Shown here piece by piece: positions 6,402 through 13,636 of a stretch of 17,489 nucleotides of DNA (positions are counted from its first letter, which is position 1; every line of letters starts with the position of its first letter). This DNA is from Rickettsiales bacterium (GTDB lineage: Bacteria; Pseudomonadota; Alphaproteobacteria; Rickettsiales; UBA3002), in the NCBI GenBank assembly GCA_027489915.1, contig JAIXZB010000099.1, positions 1-17,489 of the forward strand, given 5' to 3'. Below the pieces are notes generated by a model. That model ran no database searches, was not told the DNA's origin, and saw nothing but the letters and a program-made list of their open reading frames with translations. Both the position numbers and the translations under genes were made by a program.

Positions 6402-7981
6402 TCAGAAATTGGTATCGAAAACTTCCCATAGCGCACAAAATAAGAATACTTCTTATTACAGCTGGAATGGCAAGCATCCTATGCTTTAGCAGTGTGTATA
6501 TATACTTTGGGGCGATAATTCTCAAAGCCAATATTCTAGCCGATGCAGCCAATGCTGCCAGCATGTTTGGTAGCAGAAATATTGCCGCCATTAAATTCCA
6601 ATCAAGGGATTTTGCTGAAAAGAATCTAAGATCCTTAAAAGATAACCCCTCGCATGATGCAATCTGTATCTATGATGCCAAAGGTGGATTGTTTGCCAAA
6701 TTCCTTAAAAAGAATAATTGGTCATGTCCAAAACTAAGACCAGAGTGGAATGGCACTTTCAGTGAAAAAGACCTTGAAATATCCGATCAAATTTATGTCC
6801 TGAGAAACATTTATTCTGAGGGTGATATCATAGGGGCGTCGCTTGTCGTGGCGAACCAAAATACTCTGACCAAGTATGTTACGAGTCAGTTAGGCATCAT
6901 GAGCGTCATCGCAATCATCGCAATTATACTCTGCAGCCTGCTATCAAATTACTTACAGAGATTATTATCTCGTCCTATTATTGATATCGCCCATGATTTC
7001 CAAACTATAGCACAAAGCGAACCCATTGGCAGCAGGATTGCCGAACGATACGAAGATGAGATTGGTCAAGTGGCCAATGCTTTTAATCGTATCCTGACCC
7101 TAGTAGAAGATAGAAATCAGGAAACAATAAAAAAGCTAGAAGTCGCAACCAGAGCTCATATCGAAGGAACTCGGCGCATTGAAGAACTGCAAAACCAATT
7201 TTCTGAGTCATCCGAGTCATTTTCAGTATACATACAGCTTCTCAATGAGAAGGTTTTGGGTGAAGACTCAAATAGGTATCTAAAATATCAAGCGGATGTA
7301 TTCGAGGCTATGGAAACGTTTAATATAAAAATTAGTTCATTTAAGCGCTTAACGGAACTCTATTCTAATGCCATATCTGGGAATCCTGTAGAGATTGAGC
7401 TCATCGCTTACCTCGATAATTTTATGAAAAAAATTAAAGCGGTAGTACCTTTCATTATGATTCGTAGAAGCAGTGCTTTTACCGCCATAAACTCTCCAAT
7501 AAAAGCTAAAGTTTACAAGATGGCTTGGGATGAAACTTTCGCAATTATTATTAACTTATTTGACACACTTTGTGGTTTTGTAGAGTTTCCACCTCAGATG
7601 GCGCTTGATTACAATACACTAGATCACAAGCTGTGCATTTCGTTTGTAAGCTCTGAGCACAATGCAAGAAATATCAGTTCGGGGTTTGTTAAATTTGGTA
7701 GGTTAAAAGAATCTCAAGAGTTCAACTCAGAATACAGCGGCGAATGCGAATTCAGAAAAGGAACCATTGAAGATCCAGAGGTTGCGGGGGAGTTTATTAA
7801 TTCTGATATTATTCAACGTGACCAGCTAAAGTATATTCTTGATAGTATGAGCTATATTGCCAACGCAAATGCAATGGAAATTGAACATCAGTTTGCAAAT
7901 GAGCAATTTCACATTATCTTGGATCTCAAAGGCGTGATGTTTAGTGAGTCTAAAATTCTTAAATCACTTGAAATCCAGTAA
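6398..7981 (+). CDS. CHASE8-like/HAMP membrane sensor with degenerate histidine-kinase C-terminus
   Basis: The product is 527 residues; its ATGA start overlaps the YfiR stop and is preceded by agaggg. TM1 is at about 16-42. A periplasmic domain of about 115 residues follows, of CHASE8 style (FGSRNIAAIKFQSRD, then DAICIYDAKGGLFA). TM2 is at about 164-184 and HAMP at 185-240 (RPIIDIA, YEDEIGQVANAFNRIL), running into a coiled coil to about 268. The C-terminal 260 residues are neither GGDEF nor a working kinase. By eye they thread on DHp (266-325) and HATPase (345-511). The H-box position holds SESSESFS with no His. The N-box reads NLFDTLCGF and lacks the second Asn. Both glycine boxes are gone, yet the final IEHQFANEQFHIILDL strand pair remains. 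It therefore probably signals by conformation and not by phosphate. A novel output domain is the alternative. Confidence 0.72.
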   Translation: MIRNWYRKLPIAHKIRILLITAGMASILCFSSVYIYFGAIILKANILADAANAASMFGSRNIAAIKFQSRDFAEKNLRSLKDNPSHDAICIYDAKGGLFAKFLKKNNWSCPKLRPEWNGTFSEKDLEISDQIYVLRNIYSEGDIIGASLVVANQNTLTKYVTSQLGIMSVIAIIAIILCSLLSNYLQRLLSRPIIDIAHDFQTIAQSEPIGSRIAERYEDEIGQVANAFNRILTLVEDRNQETIKKLEVATRAHIEGTRRIEELQNQFSESSESFSVYIQLLNEKVLGEDSNRYLKYQADVFEAMETFNIKISSFKRLTELYSNAISGNPVEIELIAYLDNFMKKIKAVVPFIMIRRSSAFTAINSPIKAKVYKMAWDETFAIIINLFDTLCGFVEFPPQMALDYNTLDHKLCISFVSSEHNARNISSGFVKFGRLKESQEFNSEYSGECEFRKGTIEDPEVAGEFINSDIIQRDQLKYILDSMSYIANANAMEIEHQFANEQFHIILDLKGVMFSESKILKSLEIQ

Positions 7982-7985
7982 AGCT

Positions 7986-8384
7986 ATGTCCAGAAAAACC
8001 GATACTGCCGATGAACAGATTGGAAAAAAAATCAGAGAGAGAAGACATCTTCTTGGTTTTACGTGTCCGCAATTCGCAGAATTTTTAGGCATCAGTTTCC
8101 AACAACTATATAAATACGAAAACGGCAAAAACCGCGTCAGCTCATCTCAACTTGCAAAGATTGCCAGGCTTTTGAATGTTGATGTTAATTATTTCTTCAG
8201 CGACTCTTTAGATGTTCTGGGGCTGAATAAAACGGACCCATGCAATGCTGCACGCATTGCCAGTGAGCCTGAGACTACTAAATTGGTCAAGAATTACATT
8301 TCGATACCCGACCCGCGCGTAAGAGATGCAGTTACCGAGTTAGTGACAAGTGTAACCAAATATCTTACCAGGAAATCTGTATGA
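7986..8384 (+). CDS. XRE-family HTH transcriptional regulator (first of tandem pair)
   Basis: The product is 132 residues from ATG 7986, 4 nt after the sensor stop. GTG 7944 would add 14 residues and overlap the sensor; neither start has a clear Shine-Dalgarno, so coupling to the upstream gene is likely. The helix-turn-helix covers about 12-70: IGKKIRERRHLLG, QFAEFLGISFQQLYKYENG, then SSSQLAKIARLLNV. This closely resembles the short SinR-like regulators abundant in alphaproteobacteria. The tail (about 80-132) holds a helix PRVRDAVTELVTSVTKYL that may dimerise. It is predicted to be a cytoplasmic DNA-binding repressor or activator, with the promoter region of its own operon (3790-3930) a natural target. 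Its position as output gene for the sensor upstream is inferred from context. Confidence 0.85.
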   Translation: MSRKTDTADEQIGKKIRERRHLLGFTCPQFAEFLGISFQQLYKYENGKNRVSSSQLAKIARLLNVDVNYFFSDSLDVLGLNKTDPCNAARIASEPETTKLVKNYISIPDPRVRDAVTELVTSVTKYLTRKSV

Positions 8385-8818
8385 AAGAGCCCTATAAAGG
8401 TAATGCATCCAACAATGATCTCAACTCACATGTTGGCAAGCGCGTAAGGCAATTACGACATATCTTAAATTTAAATCAGTCGAATTTAGCATCTAAAATA
8501 TCGGTCACCTACCAACAGCTACAAAAATATGAATCAGGGACAAGTAATTTGTCTGTAAATATGCTTGAAAAAATAGGTCGCGCCCTCAATGAGGAGATAA
8601 TTAATTTAGTCGGAAATGGCTCTGACAGAGAAGATCTTCTAGATATTCTAAAGCTAATCATAAACAATTCTGAGTATAATACGTCCTCTAAAAATCTGCG
8701 CCATTTAAACACTATCTGTGGGTTTCTAGCTAAACCCGAAGCGCATGATGTTACTAAAGCGCTTACTAAATTGCTCAGTGCTCTAGAACAAAGCGATGTA
8801 TTGGCCGAGCCTCGTTAA
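8381..8818 (+). CDS. XRE-family HTH transcriptional regulator (second of tandem pair)
   Basis: The product is 145 residues; the ATGA start overlaps the stop of the first XRE gene. The HTH covers about 18-77: VGKRVRQLRHILN, SNLASKISVTYQQLQKYESG, then MLEKIGRALNEEI. It is clearly a paralogue of the preceding gene, with the same helix order and tyrosine-rich recognition region, but the sequence is well diverged, so the duplication is not recent. The C-terminal helix (DVTKALTKLLSALEQ) parallels that of the first. The two could form a heterodimer or bind different sites. It is the last gene of the operon that starts at 3928; no T-rich terminator hairpin follows. Confidence 0.85.
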   Translation: MKEPYKGNASNNDLNSHVGKRVRQLRHILNLNQSNLASKISVTYQQLQKYESGTSNLSVNMLEKIGRALNEEIINLVGNGSDREDLLDILKLIINNSEYNTSSKNLRHLNTICGFLAKPEAHDVTKALTKLLSALEQSDVLAEPR

Positions 8819-9076
8819 GCATCAGCTATCGACCTCTAATCCGAATAACACACGAGTGAATATGTTCCTGCAGCATCCTGCGAATGCCTTTATAACACAG
8901 CCATACATCCTTAACGTTCTATCTTGACGGCACATTCGGCCGCGCAGAAACCCGGCCTTAAACAAGCCTATTCAGCGCCAGCATCTAGGTTCCCCAGTCA
9001 ATCTAGTAACGAAAACCCCACCGAGCGCGCACCTCAACGGGCGGTTCTATAAAATGATGCAGAGATAAAGGAATAA
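8819..9076. other. Gene-free stretch between XRE genes and tRNA
   Basis: These 258 bases hold no credible coding frame. Composition rises here from AT-rich to about average. The only structure I see is a small inverted repeat, GGCCG (8938-8942) with CGGCC (8953-8957), without a T-run. If the island model is right, this is its tRNA-proximal end. Confidence 0.4.
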
Positions 9077-9152
9077 TGGTGGAGCATAACGGAGTCGAAC
9101 CGTTGACCTCTTCCATGCCATGGAAGCGCTCTACCAGCTGAGCTAATGCCCC
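9077..9152 (-). tRNA. tRNA-Ala (anticodon GGC)
   Basis: The 76-nt gene on the minus strand folds completely. The acceptor GGGGCAT pairs with ATGCTCC, including the G3-U70 wobble that marks alanine tRNAs. The D-arm is GCTC/GAGC, the anticodon stem CTTCC/GGAAG with loop ATGGCAT (anticodon GGC, reads GCC), and the T-arm AACGG/CCGTT with loop TTCGACT. The 3' CCA is encoded (9077-9079). It lies 56 bp downstream of lepA on the same strand. Its T-arm and acceptor 3' strand are repeated at 134-154. Confidence 0.97.
9082..9102 (+). repeat. Right copy of tRNA-Ala T-arm repeat (candidate attachment site)
   Basis: This is the partner of 134-154: 19 of 21 bases identical, core exact over 14 (9087-9100). 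It lies within the T-arm and acceptor strand of the tRNA gene, so an insertion here would keep the tRNA whole and put the inserted DNA on its 3' side, towards lower coordinates. Confidence 0.5.
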
Positions 9153-9191
9153 ACGTAAAAAGTGGTGAAGGGCTATTTATCGCCTTTGCAT

Positions 9192-9206
9192 GCACTTGGC
9201 AAGTGC
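9192..9206 (-). terminator. Stem-loop immediately after lepA
   Basis: GCACTT and AAGTGC form a perfect 6-bp stem with a 3-nt loop, 2 nt beyond the lepA stop on the minus strand. There is no T-run after it, so it may be a weak terminator or a 3'-end protecting hairpin between lepA and the tRNA. Confidence 0.35.
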
Positions 9207-9208
9207 GA

Positions 9209-11026
9209 CTAATCCGTCATCTTCAACGCCGCAATGAACGCGCTTTGCGGAATATCCACATTGCCCACCGAACGCATCTTTTTCTTACCTTTTTTCTGCT
9301 TATCCAGCAGTTTGCGTTTGCGGGAAATATCCCCGCCGTAACATTTCGCCGTCACGTCTTTGCGCATCGCCGAAATGGTTTCACGCGCAATCACTTTGCC
9401 GCCAATCGCCGCCTGAATCGCAATCTGGAACAAATGCTTGGGAATCAAATCCTTCAGCCGTTTGCACAACGAACGCCCGCGCGGGTCGGCCTGAGAACGG
9501 TGCACAATCATCGAAAGCGCATCCACCGGCTCGCCATTCACCAAAATCGACACCTTCACCAGATCCGCCAAGCGGTATCCATCGATGTGATATTCAAAAC
9601 TCGCATAGCCCCGCGTGCCCGATTTCAAACGGTCGTAAAAATCAAACACAACCTCGTTCAGCGGCAGTTTATATTCCACCATCGCGCGGCCACCCACATA
9701 GGTCAGGTTCGCCTGCTCGCCGCGTTTTTCGGTGCAGAGCGCCAGCACATTTCCCAAATACTCATCGGGCACAAAAATCGTCGCATGAATCCACGGCTCG
9801 TGCGTCTCGCGGATTTTCACCACATCGGGGTAATCCGCAGGGTTGTGCAATTCAATATGCTCCCCACTCGTCAGCTCGATTTTATACACCACGCTCGGCG
9901 CCGTCGTAATCAGCTCAAGGTTAAACTCACGCTCCAACCGCTCCTGAATAATCTCGAGATGCAGTAATCCCAAAAACCCACAGCGAAAGCCAAACCCAAG
10001 CGCGGTCGAACTTTCCGTTTCAAATTGAAAGCTCGCATCATTCAGCCGCAGCTTCGCAAGCGATTCCTTCAGCTCCTCAAACGCGCCCGATTCCGTGGGG
10101 TACAATCCGCAAAATACCACGGGCTGCACTGGCTTAAACCCAGCCAGTGGCTCGCAGTTCACATTCTTCTCATCCGCCACTGTGTCGCCCACATTGCAAT
10201 CCGCAACCTGCTTAATACCAGTGATGATATACCCAACTTCACCCGGCCCCAGTGCCTCAACACTCACCTTCTTCGGCGTGAACACGCCCACCTGCTCCAC
10301 CACATGGGTGCTGCCACCATTCACCATGCGAATTTTCTGGCCGCGCTTGAGCGTTCCTTCCATCACACGCACCAAAATCACCACACCCAAATACGTGTCA
10401 TACCAGCTATCCACCAGTAGCGCCTTCAGAGGCGAGGTTTTATCGCCCTTGGGCGCAGGCACGCGCTTAACAATCGCTTCAAGCAACTCCTCAATCCCAA
10501 TGCCCGATTTGGCCGATACCAACAGTGCATCGCTCGTATCAATCCCAATCATGTCTTCCACCTGCTGGCGCACACGCTCTGGCTCGGCGGCAGGTAAATC
10601 AATCTTGTTCAGCACTGGCACAATTTCATTATTATTATCAAGCGCCTGATACACGTTAGCAAGCGTCTGCGCTTCCACGCCTTGGCTTGCATCCACCACC
10701 AGAAGCGATCCCTCGCACGCCGCCAAACAGCGGCTCACCTCATAGGCAAAATCCACATGCCCGGGTGTATCCATCAAGTTCAGTGTATATGTCTCACCGT
10801 CTTGTGCCTTGTAGGTCAGCCGCACCGTTTGCGATTTAATCGTAATCCCGCGCTCTTTTTCAATATCCATCGAATCAAGCATCTGCGCGCTCATTTCGCG
10901 CAGTTCCACCGCCCCGCATGCCTGAATCAAACGGTCAGCAAGAGTCGATTTGCCATGATCGATATGGGCAATAATCGAGAAATTGCGAATATGAGAGATG
11001 GGTGTAGTTGCCATAGTGGCCGCCAT
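9209..11026 (-). CDS. lepA: Elongation factor 4 (LepA), ribosome-associated GTPase
   Basis: The product is 605 residues, about normal for LepA; a second Met at residue 5 (ATG at 11014) is an equally good start. All GTPase motifs are present: G1 AHIDHGKST (20-28), G2 RGITIKSQ (59-66), G3 DTPGH (86-90) and G4 NKID (140-143). These are followed by the LepA-specific C-terminal region (KRLKDLIPKHLFQIAIQAAIGGKVIARE and DVTAKCYGGDISRKRKLLDKQK lie within it). LepA binds the ribosome and back-translocates or remodels stalled complexes, and is linked to initiation efficiency and ionic stress. It is core-genome sequence with typical composition, which makes it the reference against which the AT-rich left compartment stands out. 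Long plus-strand frames over it are shadows. Confidence 0.98.
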   Translation of the reverse strand: MAATMATTPISHIRNFSIIAHIDHGKSTLADRLIQACGAVELREMSAQMLDSMDIEKERGITIKSQTVRLTYKAQDGETYTLNLMDTPGHVDFAYEVSRCLAACEGSLLVVDASQGVEAQTLANVYQALDNNNEIVPVLNKIDLPAAEPERVRQQVEDMIGIDTSDALLVSAKSGIGIEELLEAIVKRVPAPKGDKTSPLKALLVDSWYDTYLGVVILVRVMEGTLKRGQKIRMVNGGSTHVVEQVGVFTPKKVSVEALGPGEVGYIITGIKQVADCNVGDTVADEKNVNCEPLAGFKPVQPVVFCGLYPTESGAFEELKESLAKLRLNDASFQFETESSTALGFGFRCGFLGLLHLEIIQERLEREFNLELITTAPSVVYKIELTSGEHIELHNPADYPDVVKIRETHEPWIHATIFVPDEYLGNVLALCTEKRGEQANLTYVGGRAMVEYKLPLNEVVFDFYDRLKSGTRGYASFEYHIDGYRLADLVKVSILVNGEPVDALSMIVHRSQADPRGRSLCKRLKDLIPKHLFQIAIQAAIGGKVIARETISAMRKDVTAKCYGGDISRKRKLLDKQKKGKKKMRSVGNVDIPQSAFIAALKMTD

Positions 11027-11106
11027 CTATAGCGATAACCAGCGCAAAGGCAAGCCCCACGCAGCCTCCTAATAACACCTAAAACAACGTTACAGCGCAA
11101 CACACG

Positions 11107-11135
11107 TTGAAATCCCTCACCAACCACGCTAAGAT
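11107..11135 (+). promoter_or_regulatory. Candidate promoter of the secreted-protein/two-component operon
   Basis: TTGAAA (11107-11112) and TAAGAT (11130-11135) are separated by exactly 17 bp. Transcription would start about 55 nt before ATG 11196 and run through the response-regulator and kinase genes. Confidence 0.4.
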
Positions 11136-11143
11136 TGCCAAGA

Positions 11144-11156
11144 TTTAATCATTAAA
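11144..11156. promoter_or_regulatory. 13-bp palindrome TTTAATCATTAAA at the start of the operon
   Basis: This perfect inverted repeat has a single central base and lies 8 bp after the putative -10 box, where an operator would overlap the transcription start. It may bind the response regulator encoded by the operon (autoregulation), although OmpR-type regulators usually prefer direct repeats. It does not have CtrA-box spacing. Confidence 0.25.
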
Positions 11157-11195
11157 AAGCAATGACATGACATACAAGACGTTAGATTGATTCTC

Positions 11196-11516
11196 ATGAA
11201 ACCCATCCAACACATTCGTTTTTTATCATCTTGTGCGCTGCTTGGCATCTGCCTCTCAAGCCCTGCCCGCGCGCAGTATTACGATATGCCAGCCCCCACA
11301 CCCGTGTATGTAGAAAACCGCCCGTCTCAGCGCCCCATGCCCATGCTTCGCAATGAATTGCGACAAGAGCAGCGCCGCCAGGGTGCCAAATGCATGAACG
11401 CTTACCCCGAAGATCATTCAGGCTTCACCAATTGCATTCGCAATGAAAATCAGAGTAACCGAACTTTCCCTGCGCGCATGCATTATATGCCCATGCGCGA
11501 TGCACCAAACGAATAG
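11196..11516 (+). CDS. Small secreted Met-rich protein of unknown function
   Basis: The product is 106 residues from ATG 11196; the frame reaches a TTG at 11187, but ATG 11196 gives a clean signal peptide, MKPIQHIRF plus a hydrophobic run cleaved near ARA-QYY. The mature part of about 80 residues is hydrophilic. It has two Cys (KCMN and TNCIR) that could form a disulfide, and seven Met, several in MPM or MHYMPM clusters. I do not recognise a family. It sits 8 nt before the response-regulator gene and is almost certainly in its operon, so it may be a periplasmic accessory to the sensor. The Met/His clusters hint at soft-metal (copper-like) binding, but that is speculation. Confidence 0.65.
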   Translation: MKPIQHIRFLSSCALLGICLSSPARAQYYDMPAPTPVYVENRPSQRPMPMLRNELRQEQRRQGAKCMNAYPEDHSGFTNCIRNENQSNRTFPARMHYMPMRDAPNE

Positions 11517-11524
11517 GAGCCACC

Positions 11525-12199
11525 ATGCGTCTACTAGTCATCGAAGATGATGCAACCCACGCCAAATTTATAGTCGATGGCCTGCTCGAAGCAGGCCACA
11601 ATGTCGACCACGCAAAAGATGGCATGGATGGGCTTTTCCACGCCACCGAAGAAAAATACGATGTCATCATAGCCGATCGCATGCTGCCAAAGCTTGACGG
11701 ACTCACCATCATCAACACATTGCGTCAATCGGGCAATCACACGCCTGTGCTGATTCTCTCATCACTCAGCAAAGTCGAAGATAAAGTGCAGGGCCTCAAA
11801 TCGGGTGGCGATGATTACCTCACCAAACCCTTCTCCTTCAGCGAACTCATGGCGCGTGTGGAAGCGCTCGCGCGGCGTTCTGTGGCCACCGAAAGCGAAC
11901 AGACCACCCTCACCATCGCCGATTTAGAAATGGATCTGATTCGCCGCACCGTAACCCGCGCAGGCAAAAAAATCGATTTGCAAAACCGCGAATTCCGTAT
12001 TCTCGAATACCTGATGCGCCGCGAGGGGCAAGTAGTCACCCGCACCATGCTGCTCGAAGGGGTGTGGGATTTCCACTTCAATCCCCAGACCAATCTCATC
12101 GATGCGCAGATAAGCAAAATTCGCCAGAAAATCGACAAAGGTTTCGATAAACCACTGCTCCACACCATCCGTGGCGCAGGTTATAAAATCGAGTCGTAA
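11525..12199 (+). CDS. OmpR/PhoB-family response regulator
   Basis: The product is 224 residues, with RBS aggag before ATG 11525. The receiver domain (1-115) has the acidic pocket E7-D8-D9, the phospho-acceptor D51 (IIADRMLP), the switch Ser 79/80 and the invariant K101 (LTKPFS). A winged-helix DNA-binding domain follows from about 128 (LEMDLIRRTV, LQNREFRILEYLMRREGQVVTR, ending IRGAGYKIES). It is a complete, standard transcription factor activated by the kinase encoded directly after it. The receiver is close in style to QseB/CzcR-type regulators, but the regulon cannot be read from sequence. Confidence 0.96.
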   Translation: MRLLVIEDDATHAKFIVDGLLEAGHNVDHAKDGMDGLFHATEEKYDVIIADRMLPKLDGLTIINTLRQSGNHTPVLILSSLSKVEDKVQGLKSGGDDYLTKPFSFSELMARVEALARRSVATESEQTTLTIADLEMDLIRRTVTRAGKKIDLQNREFRILEYLMRREGQVVTRTMLLEGVWDFHFNPQTNLIDAQISKIRQKIDKGFDKPLLHTIRGAGYKIES

Positions 12200-13636
12200 A
12201 TGTCGCTCTTGCGCCGCTTGCTGCGGTCATTTTCGTTCCGCCTCATTTTCATCACCATGATTATCTTTTTCTCAACCATGATAATCATGCGCATGGCGCT
12301 TTACCGCGCCACCGTAAAAGAAGCGGTCGAAGAAACCAAACGCACCGTCAACGAGCAATTCTACCAAATCGATAATGGCATCAATAAGCGTGGTTACCAG
12401 CATGGCCTCAACCTTATAGCCACCGTCATCCATTTCGACATCGAGAACGTTTTCGCCCTCGCCTATGTCGATAAAAACAAACGTCTACGCGAGGGCAATC
12501 TCACTGCATGGCCAGATACAGTAAAAGCTGAAGGAGAGTGGTTTACGTTTCGAGTAGCAAGCATCCCCGAAGAGATTCCTTTATCAGCAGATTCCTCAAC
12601 ATTACTCGATAGTTTTCAGAGTGTGCGCGCCGTAAAAGGCATGGAAACCCGTACATTCCTCGCACGCATCCACCGCTACCCCAACGGCGCGCAACTGCTT
12701 GTGGGCTACGATATGCGCCACATCACCCAAATGCGCGCCCTGCTATTCAACGTGCTGCTTGAGAATACCATCATGTCACTTGTTGCAGCCCTGATCTGTA
12801 GCTTCACCATTTCCTATTGGATAAATCATCGCCTGCGTGTAGTGAATCGTACCTGCGCACAGGTAATATCTGGCGATATCGAAGTGCGCGCACCCACCAG
12901 TGGTGGTGGCGATGAGTTCAATCAGCTCGCCATCAATTTCAACGCCATGTTATCGTGGATAACACAACTCATCCACTCCATCAAAGACACCACCAACGCC
13001 CTCGCGCACGATATGCGCACTCCCCTGTCGCGTCACCGCATCCACCTCACACGGCTCATAGAAAGTAATGATTTCCCCGAACAACACAAACCCGCCATCC
13101 AAGCCGCTGTCGATGAAGTCGACACCATCGTCGGCTTATATGATTCCATCCTAAACATCTCACGTGCCGAATCACGCGCAGCGGTCGAAAGTTTCAGTGA
13201 TTTCAACCTTCGTGAACTTCTCTCAAACGTAACCGAAATCTATGAAATCCTTGCCGAACAACGAAGCATCAGCATCACACTCTCCTGCCCAGAATCCATT
13301 ACACTCACAGGTGAACAACAGCTCATTGCTCAAGCCGTTGCCAACCTCGTCGATAACGCCATCAAATATGCTCCAAGCAATACGATTGTCAGCATAACAG
13401 GGGCGCAATCAGGCGAAAGCATCACTATCAGCGTTGCCGATCAAGGCATCGGAATTCCAGAATCCGAGCGCGAAAAAGTCAAAGAACGCTTCTACCGCCT
13501 CGATAAATCACGCAGCACCGCAGGCTCTGGCTTGGGCTTAAGTCTGGTTGCCGCAGTCATGCGCCTGCATGGTGGCACGTTCGAACTCACCGATGCACAA
13601 CCAGGCCTTAAAGCCTCGCTTCGTTTTAACGCTTAA
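12200..13636 (+). CDS. Two-component sensor histidine kinase
   Basis: The product is 478 residues; its ATG directly abuts the response-regulator stop (taaATG). TM1 is at about 13-33, with a periplasmic sensor region of about 34-180 of no recognised family, and TM2 at about 182-206. HAMP covers about 207-258. The DHp has H270 in AHDMRTPLSRHRIHL, and the HATPase is complete: N-box NLVDNAIKY (382-390, N382 and N386), D414 in DQGIGIP, and the GSGLGL box (442-447). This is a working kinase by sequence and forms the cognate pair with the upstream regulator. It contrasts with the degenerate kinase-like protein at 6398-7981. Its TAA overlaps by two bases the stop codon of the convergent GST gene. Confidence 0.96.
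   Translation: MSLLRRLLRSFSFRLIFITMIIFFSTMIIMRMALYRATVKEAVEETKRTVNEQFYQIDNGINKRGYQHGLNLIATVIHFDIENVFALAYVDKNKRLREGNLTAWPDTVKAEGEWFTFRVASIPEEIPLSADSSTLLDSFQSVRAVKGMETRTFLARIHRYPNGAQLLVGYDMRHITQMRALLFNVLLENTIMSLVAALICSFTISYWINHRLRVVNRTCAQVISGDIEVRAPTSGGGDEFNQLAINFNAMLSWITQLIHSIKDTTNALAHDMRTPLSRHRIHLTRLIESNDFPEQHKPAIQAAVDEVDTIVGLYDSILNISRAESRAAVESFSDFNLRELLSNVTEIYEILAEQRSISITLSCPESITLTGEQQLIAQAVANLVDNAIKYAPSNTIVSITGAQSGESITISVADQGIGIPESEREKVKERFYRLDKSRSTAGSGLGLSLVAAVMRLHGGTFELTDAQPGLKASLRFNA

Larger units (their letters stand above)
134..9102. mobile_element. Possible tRNA-Ala-inserted genomic island
   Basis: The segment is bounded by the direct repeat 134-154 / 9082-9102. It lies on the 3' side of the tRNA-Ala gene and is distinctly more AT-rich than lepA and everything beyond it. 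Its content is accessory: a DUF5681 protein, an MFS exporter, a putative small-molecule synthesis pair, a TonB receptor with a sensory cassette, and two XRE regulators. Against this reading, no integrase, relaxase or phage structural gene is present, and the repeat is short. It could be one member of a tandem array whose integrase lies to the left of the window, or a decayed island. Confidence 0.4.

Noticed and set aside
9146..10649. Several long plus-strand frames opposite lepA
   Set aside because: LepA is unambiguous across this span. The antisense translations are His/Arg/Gln-rich shadows without family resemblance, and one starts inside the tRNA gene.
13633..13636. Overlapping stop codons of the kinase and GST genes as a regulatory device
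   Set aside because: Convergent genes sharing a TTAA at their ends are common in compact genomes, and nothing else suggests regulation here.
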